Shown piece by piece: positions 24,754 to 34,082 of a stretch of 64,000 nucleotides of DNA. Origin of the DNA: Siansivirga zeaxanthinifaciens CC-SAMT-1 (lineage in GTDB: Bacteria > Bacteroidota > Bacteroidia > Flavobacteriales > Flavobacteriaceae); the NCBI RefSeq assembly GCF_000941055.1, contig NZ_CP007202.1:1608001-1672000 (forward strand). The letters run 5' to 3'. The notes beneath the pieces are model-generated. The model saw only the letters and a program-made list of their open reading frames with translations, did not search any database and had not been told where the DNA came from. The position numbers were made by a program, and so were the translations under genes. Each line of letters starts with the position of its first letter. Position 1 is the stretch's first letter.

Positions 24754-25227
24754 ATGAAAATGATAAAAAAAATAGGGATAGGCTTATTAATTCTTTTAGC
24801 GGTTTCCCAGTTATTTGGTCCTAAAAAGAACGAAGGTAAAATGGAATCTATGAATGCTTTTTATGCAGAAACCAATCCGCCAGCCGAAGTCAAGCAAATT
24901 CTAGAAGTTGCCTGTAACGATTGTCATAGCGACGTAACTCGTTACCCTTGGTATAACAATATTACACCTGTAAATTACTGGTTAGCCAGCCACGTAAACG
25001 ATGGAAAAAAACATTTTAATATTTCTAATTGGGAAGGTAATTCTGTAAAACGCAAAGACCACAAATTTGAAGAACTTATAGAAATGGTTGAAGAAAAAGA
25101 GATGCCTTTAAACTCTTATACATGGACACATGCTGAAGCCAATCTAACCGAAAATCAAATTAAAGCTGTGGTTGATTGGGCTAAATTGGTACGTGTAAAA
25201 TATTCTATGATGCCTAAACCAGAATAA
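24754..25227 (+). CDS. haem-binding domain protein, monohaem CxxCH
   Basis: 157 residues from the ATG at 24754; the open frame extends further upstream but into the promoter region of the divergent gene. An N-terminal membrane anchor (about 4-20) is followed by the haem_bd-type domain with the c-type attachment motif CNDCH (near residue 57) and the family's RYPWYNNITPVNYWLASHV. C-terminal KAVVDWA and a final methionine-rich MMPK could offer the distal ligand. It is likely periplasmic and anchored to the inner membrane. Partner unknown. Confidence 0.82.
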   Translation: MKMIKKIGIGLLILLAVSQLFGPKKNEGKMESMNAFYAETNPPAEVKQILEVACNDCHSDVTRYPWYNNITPVNYWLASHVNDGKKHFNISNWEGNSVKRKDHKFEELIEMVEEKEMPLNSYTWTHAEANLTENQIKAVVDWAKLVRVKYSMMPKPE

Positions 25228-25246
25228 ATCACATTTAAAAAAAGCA

Positions 25247-26500
25247 TTGAATTTAGTGGGATTTAAAAAACTTTTAATCATTGGTTTTGTTTGGCCAGAG
25301 CCCAATAGTTCTGCTGCTGGAAGCCGAATGATGCAGCTTATTTCATTTTTTCAGTCGCAAAATTATATAATAACGTTTGTTAGTTCTTGTGTAAAAACAG
25401 AAAGTGCATTTAATCTGGAATCTATTGGGGTTAGCCAACAGTTTGTAGAATTAAACAACAGCAGTTTTGATGGATTTCTTAAAGACTTAAAGCCAGACGT
25501 GGTTTTGTTTGATAGATTTTTAACCGAAGAACAATTTGGCTGGCGTGTTCATGAAAATTGTCCTAATGCCATAAGAATTCTAGATACCGAAGATTTACAC
25601 GGTTTGCGTAAAGGGCGCACATTGGCTTACAAAGCAAATAAACCTTTTAATAAAAGTTTCTTGTTTAATGATACTTCAAAACGAGAAATTGCCAGTATTT
25701 ACAGAAGCGATTTAAGTTTAATTATTTCGAAGGCTGAAATGGAAATTCTTAAATCTGATTTTAAAGTTAATGATGCTTTTTTACTGTATTTACCGTTTTT
25801 ATTAGATGAAATAAGTGATAAAACAATAAAAACACTCCCCATATTCGAATCGCGTAAGCATTTTGTTACCATTGGTAATTTTTTGCACGAACCTAATTAT
25901 CAGGCTGTTTTGTATTTAAAGGAAGCTATTTGGCCTCGCATAAAAAAAGCATTGCCTCAGGCAGAAATGCATATTTACGGCGCCTATGCTTCACAAAAAG
26001 TAAATCAATTAAACAATAAGCAAGAGCGTTTTTTTATTAAAGGTTATGCTGAAGATGCTCATAAAATCATGCAAAATGCCAAAGTATGTTTAGCGCCTTT
26101 ACAATTTGGAGCAGGCTTAAAAGGTAAACTTATAGATGCCATGCAAAACGGAACGCCCTGTGTTATGAGTTCTATTGCTGCTGAAGGTATGTTTGGTAAT
26201 TTAGCACCAAACGGATTCATTGAAGACAACCCAGAGACTTTTGCAGAAAAAGCAGTGCAACTATACAACGATAATTTAATCTGGAATGCTAAACAGAAAA
26301 ACGGATTTCAAATTATAAACACACGTTTTAATAAAAATGCATTTCAAGAAAATTTTGCAGCCACATTGTACGAGTTTAGTAACCATTTACAAGAAAAACG
26401 ATTAAATAATTTTACCGGACAAATGCTTATGCATCATACCATGCAGAGTACTAAGTTTATGAGTAAGTGGATTGAGGCAAAGAATGTGGCTAATAATTAA
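25247..26500 (+). CDS. glycosyltransferase (GT-B type), non-ATG start
   Basis: 417-residue glycosyltransferase. The N-terminal KKLLIIGFVWPEPNSSAAGSR is the conserved start of this group; the only initiation codons before it are TTG at 25247 and GTG at 25256, since the first ATG falls at residue 28 and would remove it. The C-terminal GT-B domain shows FVTIGNFLHEPNYQAV, EMHIYGAY, VCLAPLQFGAGLKGKLIDAMQNGTP (in part), with the acidic/Gly-rich nucleotide-sugar site. Its 3' end overlaps the convergent J-domain gene by four bases. Acceptor unknown. Confidence 0.85.
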   Translation: MNLVGFKKLLIIGFVWPEPNSSAAGSRMMQLISFFQSQNYIITFVSSCVKTESAFNLESIGVSQQFVELNNSSFDGFLKDLKPDVVLFDRFLTEEQFGWRVHENCPNAIRILDTEDLHGLRKGRTLAYKANKPFNKSFLFNDTSKREIASIYRSDLSLIISKAEMEILKSDFKVNDAFLLYLPFLLDEISDKTIKTLPIFESRKHFVTIGNFLHEPNYQAVLYLKEAIWPRIKKALPQAEMHIYGAYASQKVNQLNNKQERFFIKGYAEDAHKIMQNAKVCLAPLQFGAGLKGKLIDAMQNGTPCVMSSIAAEGMFGNLAPNGFIEDNPETFAEKAVQLYNDNLIWNAKQKNGFQIINTRFNKNAFQENFAATLYEFSNHLQEKRLNNFTGQMLMHHTMQSTKFMSKWIEAKNVANN

Positions 26501-26943
26501 GCTAACACCTCGCTTTTCTTTATTTTACGGTATAAAAACGTGTTAAAAATATTGCGTTTTGCAAAACGTGTTAATTTATCCGATTGGCAAAGTTTAATAT
26601 ATAACGCTTTGTTTACCCCAAAAAACTCGTAGGTATTACCATCGGCAAAGGTTATTTCTAAAAGCATACCCTTATGTTGCCAATCAATAATAGGTGTATT
26701 AATGGTTTCGTTGTATTCGTCTAAATTTGCTGCTTTTGTTTCTGGAGCAATGCTTACTAAAAAGTGGTAACCATCAATAATTTGCTTGCTTTTTATTTCG
26801 GCCTCGGCAGCTTTTTCATCGCCAGCTTGAAATTTATCGGGATGCCACGCTTTAACTAAATTTCTGTAAGTCGATTTAAGTTGCTTTAAATCAATCTCTT
26901 TTTCAACATTAAAAAGTTTTTTGTATTCGTTAATACGTTTCAT
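26497..26943 (-). CDS. J-domain / KTSC-domain protein
   Basis: 148 residues from the ATG at 26943 (an in-frame upstream ATG at 26991 lies in poor context). Residues 5-60 are a DnaJ-like J-domain with the HPD tripeptide in KAWHPDKFQ and the closing IIDGYHFLV helix. Residues about 85-148 form a KTSC-type domain: LEITFADGNTYEFFGVNKALY and NIFNTFLYRK. The J-domain would stimulate an Hsp70 ATPase, while KTSC domains are small domains with proposed RNA contact. Convergent with the glycosyltransferase gene. Confidence 0.8.
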   Translation of the reverse strand: MKRINEYKKLFNVEKEIDLKQLKSTYRNLVKAWHPDKFQAGDEKAAEAEIKSKQIIDGYHFLVSIAPETKAANLDEYNETINTPIIDWQHKGMLLEITFADGNTYEFFGVNKALYIKLCQSDKLTRFAKRNIFNTFLYRKIKKSEVLA

Positions 26944-27120
26944 AACCCGTTTTTTAAAATAAGCCGCGAAGATAGTCTTTTTTAATATCATACAATAAAT
27001 ACTTGAGATAAAAGACCATACACCAAAAATAAGTTTTCTAGTTTAAAGTCTCTTTTCTTTTATATCTTCTCTCTTCTCTAATATCTATTATCCACACATA
27101 TAAAGTCCTGTACTTTTTCA

Positions 27121-27128
27121 TAGCTTTG
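27121..27128 (+). promoter_or_regulatory. -7 element of the ABC-F promoter
   Basis: TAGCTTTG fits TAnnTTTG and lies 19 bases before the ATG, giving a leader of about 13 bases. Confidence 0.5.
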
Positions 27129-27147
27129 CAGCTTTAAAATTTAGACT

Positions 27148-28785
27148 ATGATTTCAGTTGATGCTTTAGCGGTAGAATTTAGTGGAAGCGCTTTGTTTAG
27201 TGATGTATCCTTCACGATAAATGAAAATGATAAAATAGCCCTTATGGGGAAAAATGGTGCAGGAAAGTCTACCATGATGAAAATTATTGCTGGAGAACAA
27301 AAAGCAACTCGTGGCAATGTGCGTTACCCAAAAGATGTTGTTGTTGCTTACTTACCCCAGCATTTACTTACCGAAGATTCGTGTACGGTTTTCGAAGAAG
27401 CTTCTAAAGCATTTAAGCATATTTTTAAAATGCGTGATGAGATGGAACGTCTTAACAAAGAACTTGAAACCAGAACCGATTACGAATCTGATGATTATAT
27501 GAAAATCATTGAAAAAGTATCAGATTTAGGTGAAAAATTCTATGCGCTTGAAGAGATAAATTATGATGCCGAAGTTGAAAAAGCGTTACGTGGTTTAGGT
27601 TTTAAACGCGAGGATTTTACACGTTTAACTAGCGAATTTAGTGGTGGTTATCGTATGCGCATCGAATTGGCTAAAATTCTTTTACAAAAACCAGATTTAA
27701 TTCTTCTGGATGAGCCAACCAACCACATCGATATAGAATCGGTTATCTGGTTAGAAGATTTCTTGCTTAACAAAGCCAAGGCTGTTATGGTTATCTCCCA
27801 TGATAAAGCCTTTATCGATAATATTACCAATCGTACCATAGAAGTTACCATGGGCCGCATTTACGATTATAAAGCTAATTATTCGCATTACTTGCAATTA
27901 CGTGAAGACCGACGTTCACATCAAATAAAAGCGTACCAAGAGCAGCAAAAATTTATAGCAGATAATGTGGCGTTTATAGAGCGTTTTAAAGGGACTTACT
28001 CTAAAACGAACCAAGTAAGTTCACGTGAGCGTATGTTAGAAAAACTTGAAATTATTGAAATTGATGAAGTCGATACATCGGCTTTAAAGTTGCGTTTTCC
28101 TCCTGCGCCACGTTCGGGCGACTACCCGGTAACGGTTAAAGATTTATCAAAATCGTACGACGATCATGTTGTGTTTAAAGATGCTAATATGTCTATTGCT
28201 CGAGGCGAAAAAGTATCGTTTGTTGGTAGAAATGGTGAAGGAAAATCGACTATGATAAAAGCCATAATGGGACAAATTGATTTTGAAGGACACTGCGCAT
28301 TAGGGCATAATGTAAAGGTTGGATATTTTGCACAAAATCAAGCATCTTTATTAGACGATAATTTAACCATTTTCCAAACCGTTGATGAGGTTGCCGAAGG
28401 CGATATTCGTACACAAATAAAAACCATTTTAGGTGGTTTTATGTTTAAAGGCGACGATATCGATAAAAAAGTAAGTGTACTCTCTGGTGGTGAAAAAACA
28501 CGCTTGGCCATGGTAAAATTACTTTTAGAACCTGTTAATTTGTTAATTCTCGATGAGCCTACGAATCACTTAGATTTGAAATCTAAAGATGTATTAAAGG
28601 AAGCTTTAAAGAATTTCGATGGTACTTTAATTTTAGTTTCCCACGACCGTGATTTTCTTCAAGGTTTATCTCAAAAAGTATTTGAATTTAAAGATCAACG
28701 TGTTATTGAACACTTTGAAACCATCGATGATTTCTTAGTGAGAAACCGTATTGAAAACCTAAAACAGATCGATTTAAAAAAGTAA
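27148..28785 (+). CDS. ABC-F family ATPase (ribosome-associated)
   Basis: 545-residue protein with two ABC domains and no membrane segment. First domain: Walker A GKNGAGKST, signature FSGGYRMR, Walker B LILLDEPTNH. Second: GRNGEGKST, LSGGEKTR, LLILDEPTNHLD. The linker between them (about 245-320), rich in charged residues with ERFKGTYSKTNQ, is the P-site tRNA interaction motif region. ABC-F proteins act on the ribosome as translation factors or antibiotic protection factors. The housekeeping setting favours a translation-factor role similar to YdiF/EttA types. Confidence 0.9.
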   Translation: MISVDALAVEFSGSALFSDVSFTINENDKIALMGKNGAGKSTMMKIIAGEQKATRGNVRYPKDVVVAYLPQHLLTEDSCTVFEEASKAFKHIFKMRDEMERLNKELETRTDYESDDYMKIIEKVSDLGEKFYALEEINYDAEVEKALRGLGFKREDFTRLTSEFSGGYRMRIELAKILLQKPDLILLDEPTNHIDIESVIWLEDFLLNKAKAVMVISHDKAFIDNITNRTIEVTMGRIYDYKANYSHYLQLREDRRSHQIKAYQEQQKFIADNVAFIERFKGTYSKTNQVSSRERMLEKLEIIEIDEVDTSALKLRFPPAPRSGDYPVTVKDLSKSYDDHVVFKDANMSIARGEKVSFVGRNGEGKSTMIKAIMGQIDFEGHCALGHNVKVGYFAQNQASLLDDNLTIFQTVDEVAEGDIRTQIKTILGGFMFKGDDIDKKVSVLSGGEKTRLAMVKLLLEPVNLLILDEPTNHLDLKSKDVLKEALKNFDGTLILVSHDRDFLQGLSQKVFEFKDQRVIEHFETIDDFLVRNRIENLKQIDLKK

Positions 28786-28789
28786 CCGA

Positions 28790-29581
28790 TTAAAGAAGGT
28801 CTAAGCGTTCTACTATAACCGTATGTTGAATGGGTACAGCTGCTGGTCCGAATTGATTAAAAATAGGCACATCGGCAGCATCACGACCATAAGCTACAGC
28901 CACGTAGCCACCTTTTTTATAAGGCTGTGTGGCATCAAAAAGATACCATCGGTTGCCTACGTAAGCTTCAAACCAAGCGTGCATATCCATAGGGTAGAGC
29001 TCATGCAAATATCCAACAACCATGCGTGCAGGAATGCTTAAACTTCGGCATAAAGCGATACCTAAATGTGCTAAATCTCTACAAACACCTTGTTGTTTTT
29101 GATGGACTTCAATGGCCGAAATGGGGTAGTCGCTACTTCCTGGTAAATAGGTAATATGGTGTCTTAGCCAATTTTCAATGGCTTCAACCTGGTTATAACC
29201 TTGTAGCTCATTCATTGTTATTGCTTGGGCTAAATCGCCAAATCTATCAGATTCACAATATCTACTCGGTAGCAAGTAACATAAAATATTGTCGGGGATG
29301 TTTTCAACGTTTACTAAAGGTGCGTTTGGTGCTATATCCGAAAAATCACTTACTTTAGCTTCAGCTTCTGTGTAAATAGAGAATAAGCCCGAAGGCGCTA
29401 AAACACGTTGGCATAAATTTCCGAAGGCATCAATATATTCATTTGCTGTAACATTAGGATTAATGTTATAAACTTCGCGAGAAATCCATTGCTGTGCTCC
29501 GCTGCGCGCTCGAAGCATTAAAATAAAAGGCGTTGGTATTTCTATATCGAAAACCAAATTGCAACTCACGCGTAACCACAT
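28790..29581 (-). CDS. transglutaminase-like protease family protein
   Basis: 263-residue cytoplasmic protein with a transglutaminase-like core. The catalytic cysteine is in GVCRDLAHLG, the histidine in DMHAWFEAYV and the aspartate in YLFDATQ. The N-terminal 150 residues contain a beta domain with SARSGAQQW. Family members act as peptidases or amidases; in many genomes they accompany ATP-grasp/alpha-E proteins, but none is next to it here. A possible promoter lies 119 bases upstream of its start. Convergent with the ABC-F gene (four-base gap). Confidence 0.84.
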   Translation of the reverse strand: MWLRVSCNLVFDIEIPTPFILMLRARSGAQQWISREVYNINPNVTANEYIDAFGNLCQRVLAPSGLFSIYTEAEAKVSDFSDIAPNAPLVNVENIPDNILCYLLPSRYCESDRFGDLAQAITMNELQGYNQVEAIENWLRHHITYLPGSSDYPISAIEVHQKQQGVCRDLAHLGIALCRSLSIPARMVVGYLHELYPMDMHAWFEAYVGNRWYLFDATQPYKKGGYVAVAYGRDAADVPIFNQFGPAAVPIQHTVIVERLDLL

Positions 29582-29699
29582 AACCTTATTTATTTGAGAT
29601 AAAAAATATCAATTACCTATTGCACATAAAAGTATAAGATTTAGACTATACTTTAACTAATTTTTTAGTATTTATAGTGCTTAGAATTTGAAGTTACAA

Positions 29700-29707
29700 C
29701 AAAAATA
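29700..29707 (-). promoter_or_regulatory. possible -7 element before the transglutaminase-like gene
   Basis: Minus-strand TATTTTTG fits TAnnTTTG, located just after the sirtuin stop, leaving a leader of about 115 bases. Confidence 0.35.
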
Positions 29708-29725
29708 TAGGATTAAAATTCTTAA

Positions 29726-30412
29726 TCACGAATTTTTCAAAAGTGTAATCATTTGCTGTACACCAACTGTTGCGGGTTCTGCAATAACGTTTAAGTTCTT
29801 TTTATTTTGAACCGATGCAGGCTTCGGATCGATAAAAAATATAGGAATGTTTTCTGGAACATAATGCATTAAACCTGCAGCAGGATAAACTTGCATCGAT
29901 GTACCTATAATAGCTAAAATATCTGCAGTTTCACAAATTTCTACGGCTTTTTCAATCATAGGAACTTCTTCTCCAAACCAAACAATATGCGGCCGCAGTT
30001 GATGGCTTTTTTTGCAAATATCACCAATAATTAAATCTGTTTTCCAAGGTAAAATATCGGTTTCATCAAAAGTGCTTCTTACTTTTAATAACTCACCATG
30101 TAAATGAATCACTCGAGTACTGCCTGCACGTTCATGTAAATCGTCTACATTTTGAGTGATGATAGTGATGTTATAATCGTTCTCTAAATAGGCTAAATCT
30201 AAATGCGCTTTATTGGGTTCTACTTCAAATAATTGTTTGCGCCGCTGGTTGTAAAAATTTAAAACCAATGCAGGATTGTTTTTAAAACCCTCGGGAGTTG
30301 CTACTTGCATAACATCATGACCTTCCCATAATCCGTCGGCATCTCTAAATGTTTTTATGCCACTTTCGGCACTTATACCGGCACCTGTAAGTACAACTAA
30401 ATGTTTTTTCAT
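29726..30412 (-). CDS. cobB: NAD-dependent protein deacylase (sirtuin, CobB type)
   Basis: 228-residue sirtuin removing acyl groups from lysines with NAD. Catalytic features: GAGISAESGIKTFRDADGLW, TQNVDDLHERAG, the active-site histidine in HLHGEL, and VWFGEEVP. FYNQRRKQL carries the Tyr-x-x-Arg pair that in SIRT5 and E. coli CobB recognises succinyl or malonyl groups. The structural zinc site is degenerate: where CxxC pairs are expected the sequence has KVRSTFDE and GDICKKS, leaving one cysteine. Single gene. Confidence 0.9.
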   Translation of the reverse strand: MKKHLVVLTGAGISAESGIKTFRDADGLWEGHDVMQVATPEGFKNNPALVLNFYNQRRKQLFEVEPNKAHLDLAYLENDYNITIITQNVDDLHERAGSTRVIHLHGELLKVRSTFDETDILPWKTDLIIGDICKKSHQLRPHIVWFGEEVPMIEKAVEICETADILAIIGTSMQVYPAAGLMHYVPENIPIFFIDPKPASVQNKKNLNVIAEPATVGVQQMITLLKNS

Positions 30413-30514
30413 GTGTTTAATTTATGCGGTTTTTATAGTCAAAAAAGGCTTTCATATAATAATTTCCTTTTGTAATTGAAAATTAGTTATGGAAGTTTCA
30501 TGTTATAAATTTAC

Positions 30515-30522
30515 TAATTTTG
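30515..30522 (+). promoter_or_regulatory. -7 element immediately before the trmH start
   Basis: TAATTTTG fits TAnnTTTG and ends four bases before the ATG at 30527; a start of transcription 5-7 bases on would fall on or beside the ATG, implying a leaderless mRNA. Confidence 0.45.
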
Positions 30523-30526
30523 GCAC

Positions 30527-31195
30527 ATGATAGATTTAAAACTTTTAGAACATTTAGAAACCTATTTAACCGATACCAGAAGAGCCAAGTTTAACAAGGT
30601 GTTGTCGCAACGCACAAAACATTTTACGGTAGCCACAGAAGATGTTTATCAACTACACAATACCAGTGCTGTTATTAGAAGTTGTGATGTTTTTGGCATA
30701 CAGGAAGTAAATATTGTTGAGGAACGCAATTCTAAGCGCATTGACAGAGAGATTGCCATGGGCGCTCAAAAGTGGGTAGATTTAAACAGATACCATACGG
30801 TTAAAGACTGTATTAACGATTTAAAAACTAAAGGCTACCAAATTGTGGCTACAACTCCGCATGCAAACGACTGCGATTTACATGATTTTGATGTTACAAA
30901 AAAGTCTTGTTTTTTCTTCGGAAGAGAAACAGAAGGCTTATCTGAAGACGTTTTAAATGCTGCCGATTGTTATTTAAAAATACCTATGGCCGGATTTACA
31001 GAAAGTTTAAATATTTCGGTTTCGGCAGCCATAATTTTACAACATGTTACTACCAAACTGAAGCAAACAAACATTAACTGGCAATTAACCGAAGCAGAAA
31101 TTCTTGAAAAAAGGTTAGATTGGGTGCGAAAAACCATTAAAAGTTACGATACCATTGTTAAGCATTATTACGATACACATAACGTTAATAAATAA
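30527..31195 (+). CDS. trmH: tRNA (guanosine-2'-O)-methyltransferase, TrmH family
   Basis: 222-residue SPOUT enzyme that would methylate the ribose of G18 in tRNA using SAM. N-terminal RRAKFNKVLSQRTKHFTVATE, VYQLHNTSAVIRSCDVFG (motif 1, with the RNA-binding Asn and Arg), FFFGRETEGLS (motif 2) and IPMAGFTESLNISVSAAI (motif 3, SAM trefoil knot) are all visible. The C-terminal helical extension resembles TrmH. The next Met is far into the protein, so the ATG at 30527 is the only good start. Confidence 0.9.
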   Translation: MIDLKLLEHLETYLTDTRRAKFNKVLSQRTKHFTVATEDVYQLHNTSAVIRSCDVFGIQEVNIVEERNSKRIDREIAMGAQKWVDLNRYHTVKDCINDLKTKGYQIVATTPHANDCDLHDFDVTKKSCFFFGRETEGLSEDVLNAADCYLKIPMAGFTESLNISVSAAIILQHVTTKLKQTNINWQLTEAEILEKRLDWVRKTIKSYDTIVKHYYDTHNVNK

Positions 31196-31225
31196 AAAAA
31201 AGGAAGCACAAAGGCTTCCTTTTTT
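31194..31225. terminator. bidirectional intrinsic terminator
   Basis: Stem AAAAGGAAGC / GCTTCCTTTT between convergent trmH and the next gene. Confidence 0.85.
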
Positions 31226-31239
31226 GATAATATATTTTA

Positions 31240-32004
31240 TTATTTGTTTCTGTTTAAGACTTTATATTCTTCGTAACATTCACTTATAGCATCCAGAATT
31301 TGTAAATCGTTAGCCGTTTGAATAAAGTTTTTAGAATAGTTACATTGGCTTACTATTTCATCTAAATCAACACGATCTACATTAAGTAAAACGGTTAGCA
31401 TTTCTCTATCAAAACGTGAGGCTAATAAATTTCTAATCTCATCGTCCTGTTTCATTTTCTTAAGCTTACGCATTTCGTTCGGTTTTTTACCAAACATACG
31501 ATGAAGAAAATCAGCAGGATTAAAAATCGATCCTATAACTTTACTAATCGTACTTTTTTTACCAGCTTCGTAACCCGTACTTGGTAAACCAGAAATAGCG
31601 TATTGGTAATTGTCGTTAATAACCGGTACTTGCTTAATATCTACTTCTAAATAACCCGTAAGTTTCAATTCTGTTAACACCACTTCTTCTAGGGCTAAAG
31701 CCAATTCGGTAAGCTCGATGTTGGCCGATCCAAATTTTAACCAGTCGTTAGTAACTCTTACTTTAATAGATTTAAAACCTAAGTAAGAGAAATGTAAAGT
31801 ATCGTTTACTTTGGCCGAAATTTCAAATGCTCCTTTATTATTAGTTGCAGTACCTATAACCTGATTCAGGTTAACAATATTCACATTTTCTAAAGGCTCT
31901 TTGCTTTCAGAATTAATAACAACACCTAATACACTTGCTGCTTCTTGTGCTATGGCAACAGAAGTCACTATAAAAAATATAAAAAGTAGCAGGTGTTTTT
32001 TCAT
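31240..32004 (-). CDS. carboxypeptidase-like regulatory domain protein
   Basis: 254 residues with a signal peptide cut after SVAIAQ. Residues about 22-100 form a CarboxypepD_reg-like beta-sandwich: VLGVVINSESKEPLENVNIVNLNQ, GTATNNKGAFEI, DTLHFSYLGFKS. This is the same domain that precedes the plug in SusC-type receptors, but no plug or barrel follows. The C-terminal 130 residues are helical and charged (KKMKQDDEIRNLLASRFDREML). It is exported and may bind other envelope proteins. Function unknown. Confidence 0.8.
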   Translation of the reverse strand: MKKHLLLFIFFIVTSVAIAQEAASVLGVVINSESKEPLENVNIVNLNQVIGTATNNKGAFEISAKVNDTLHFSYLGFKSIKVRVTNDWLKFGSANIELTELALALEEVVLTELKLTGYLEVDIKQVPVINDNYQYAISGLPSTGYEAGKKSTISKVIGSIFNPADFLHRMFGKKPNEMRKLKKMKQDDEIRNLLASRFDREMLTVLLNVDRVDLDEIVSQCNYSKNFIQTANDLQILDAISECYEEYKVLNRNK

Positions 32005-32105
32005 AGGTTAAATAAACGCAATTTAGATTATAAATGTACTAAACTAAAAAGTATAATTACTTTGAGGGCTTTTAATTTGACTTAAAATTAACAAAATAGT
32101 TTAAA

Positions 32106-33953
32106 CTAGCGTCTAGAACGTCTTGGTCTGGAAACACCACCAGTGTTTTCAGATTTTGAAGCGCTGCCTGTACGTCTACCTGCTCGGTTAGGAGCTCCAT
32201 TACTGCCAGATTTAAAATCGCCAGAACGTCTTGGTTTAGCATCGCCACCACTGCGTTTTTCTCCACCACGTTTATCATCGCGTCTTCCGCCGCCAGAACT
32301 ACGTCTGTCGTTGCGTCTTCCGCCGCCACCACGATTTTCAGAAACTTCAACATTTACAAAACGGCCTTCGTGTTTGTAGTCGGTAAAAAAGGCTAAAACT
32401 TTATCTTTAAGTTCGTTTTCTGTATTAAAAAACGAAAAACTTTCTTTAGTTTCCACTTTAAATACATCGTCTCTTCCTAAATCTAAAACCTCTTTTAAGA
32501 AATCTTTTAATTTCATCCAGTCGAAACCATCTTTAGTTCCAACATTTATAAAATAACGTGTAGAATCTGATTTTCCTCCAAAATCACGTCTGCTCTCACG
32601 TCCACCATCACGCTCGCGAATATCAGATTCCGATACGTTTAAGTTTTTAGCTTTTTGGTAGTAATTAAAGAAACGCGTAAACTCTACCGAAAAGAATTTT
32701 TTAATTAATTCGTCTTTCGATGTGTCTTCAAACAACTCATTAATGTTGGTTAAATACTTATCAATTTCGTGATTAATTTCGGTGTTATGTATTTTGTTTG
32801 CAAGCGACATTAACTGCACTTCGCAAATTTCCATTCCATTAGGAATTTCCTTTTTAACAAAGTCACGTTTTATAATACGCTCAATACTTTTTATTTTTCT
32901 TACTTCACTTTTAGAAACAATAACCATAGAAACACCCGTTTTTCCGGCGCGACCTGTACGACCAGAACGGTGCGTATAAGTTTCGGTTTCGTCTGGAAGT
33001 TGGTAGTTTATAACGTGAGTAATATCATCTACATCAATACCACGAGCAGCCACATCGGTAGCTACAAGCATTTGAATTTGGTTTTTTCTAAACGAGTTCA
33101 TAACCAAATCGCGTTGGTTCTGACTTAAATCACCATGCAATGCGCCAGCGCTATATCCATCTTCTATAAGTTGTTCGGCCACTTTTTGAGTGTCTCTTTT
33201 TGTTCTACAAAACACTACCGAAAATATATCTGGGTTCGCATCAGCTAAACGTTTTAAAGCATCGTAACGATCTCTAGAATTTACTAAATAGTATTCGTGA
33301 GTTACGTTGCTAGTACTTTCATTTTTATTTCCAACAGTAATTTCCTGCGGATTTTTCATGAATTTCTTAGCAATAGTTGCTACTTCTTTTGGCATGGTTG
33401 CAGAAAATAACCAGGTGTTTTTATCTTCTGGAGTATTCGATAAAATATCGGTAATATCCTCTTTAAAACCCATGTTTAACATTTCGTCGGCCTCATCTAA
33501 AACACTGTACTGTATTTTAGAAATATCAACCAAACCTCTGCTAATCATATCTTTAATACGACCCGGCGTTGCAACTATAATTTGTGCGCCTCTTTTAACT
33601 TCTCTCGCTTGGTCTGTAATACTAGAACCACCGTAAACAGCCACCACGTTAAGTCCTTTGCAGTACTTGCCGTAAGCTTTCATTTCGTTGGTAATTTGTA
33701 AACAAAGTTCGCGTGTAGGCGATAAAATAAGGCCTTGAGTAGTCCGGCTATCAAAATCAATTTTCTGTAACATCGGGAAACCAAATGCGGCCGTCTTTCC
33801 GGTTCCGGTTTGCGCTAAGGCAACCAAATCGGTTTCAGATGCTAATAAAATTGGGATGGCTTTGCTTTGAACTTCACTTGGGGTTACAAAACCTAAATCG
33901 GTGATGGCTTGTAATAATTCGTCATTAAGACCTAAATCTTGGAATGTGCTCAT
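32106..33953 (-). CDS. deaD: DEAD-box RNA helicase (DeaD/CsdA-like)
   Basis: 615-residue ATP-dependent RNA helicase. Motifs in order: the Q motif region AITDLGFVTPSEVQ, AQTGTGKTAAFG (I), SPTRELCLQI (Ia), VLDEADEMLNMGF (II), FSATMP (III), VATDVAARGIDV (V) and HRSGRTGRAGKTG (VI). A DbpA-like RNA-binding domain follows at about 460-530 (YFINVGTKDGFDWMKL), then a 75-residue tail of RGG, RR and GGG runs that is likely disordered and RNA-binding. It resembles cold-shock helicases for ribosome assembly. Its leader of about 120 bases contains small hairpins. Confidence 0.92.
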   Translation of the reverse strand: MSTFQDLGLNDELLQAITDLGFVTPSEVQSKAIPILLASETDLVALAQTGTGKTAAFGFPMLQKIDFDSRTTQGLILSPTRELCLQITNEMKAYGKYCKGLNVVAVYGGSSITDQAREVKRGAQIIVATPGRIKDMISRGLVDISKIQYSVLDEADEMLNMGFKEDITDILSNTPEDKNTWLFSATMPKEVATIAKKFMKNPQEITVGNKNESTSNVTHEYYLVNSRDRYDALKRLADANPDIFSVVFCRTKRDTQKVAEQLIEDGYSAGALHGDLSQNQRDLVMNSFRKNQIQMLVATDVAARGIDVDDITHVINYQLPDETETYTHRSGRTGRAGKTGVSMVIVSKSEVRKIKSIERIIKRDFVKKEIPNGMEICEVQLMSLANKIHNTEINHEIDKYLTNINELFEDTSKDELIKKFFSVEFTRFFNYYQKAKNLNVSESDIRERDGGRESRRDFGGKSDSTRYFINVGTKDGFDWMKLKDFLKEVLDLGRDDVFKVETKESFSFFNTENELKDKVLAFFTDYKHEGRFVNVEVSENRGGGGRRNDRRSSGGGRRDDKRGGEKRSGGDAKPRRSGDFKSGSNGAPNRAGRRTGSASKSENTGGVSRPRRSRR

Positions 33954-34082
33954 TCTTTTATGTAAGTATTCGATTGTTTTATGTGGTGTTACATAAGAAG
34001 CGAATCGACATACTTAAACCTAAACTTCTAGCAACACATCCTCACTCTGAGGAATTTAATCCATTTTCTGGATTTCAAGCTG

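Noticed and set aside
32072..32379. Open frames on both strands across the helicase tail
   Set aside because: They are produced by the RGG/Arg-rich repetitive codons at the helicase C-terminus.
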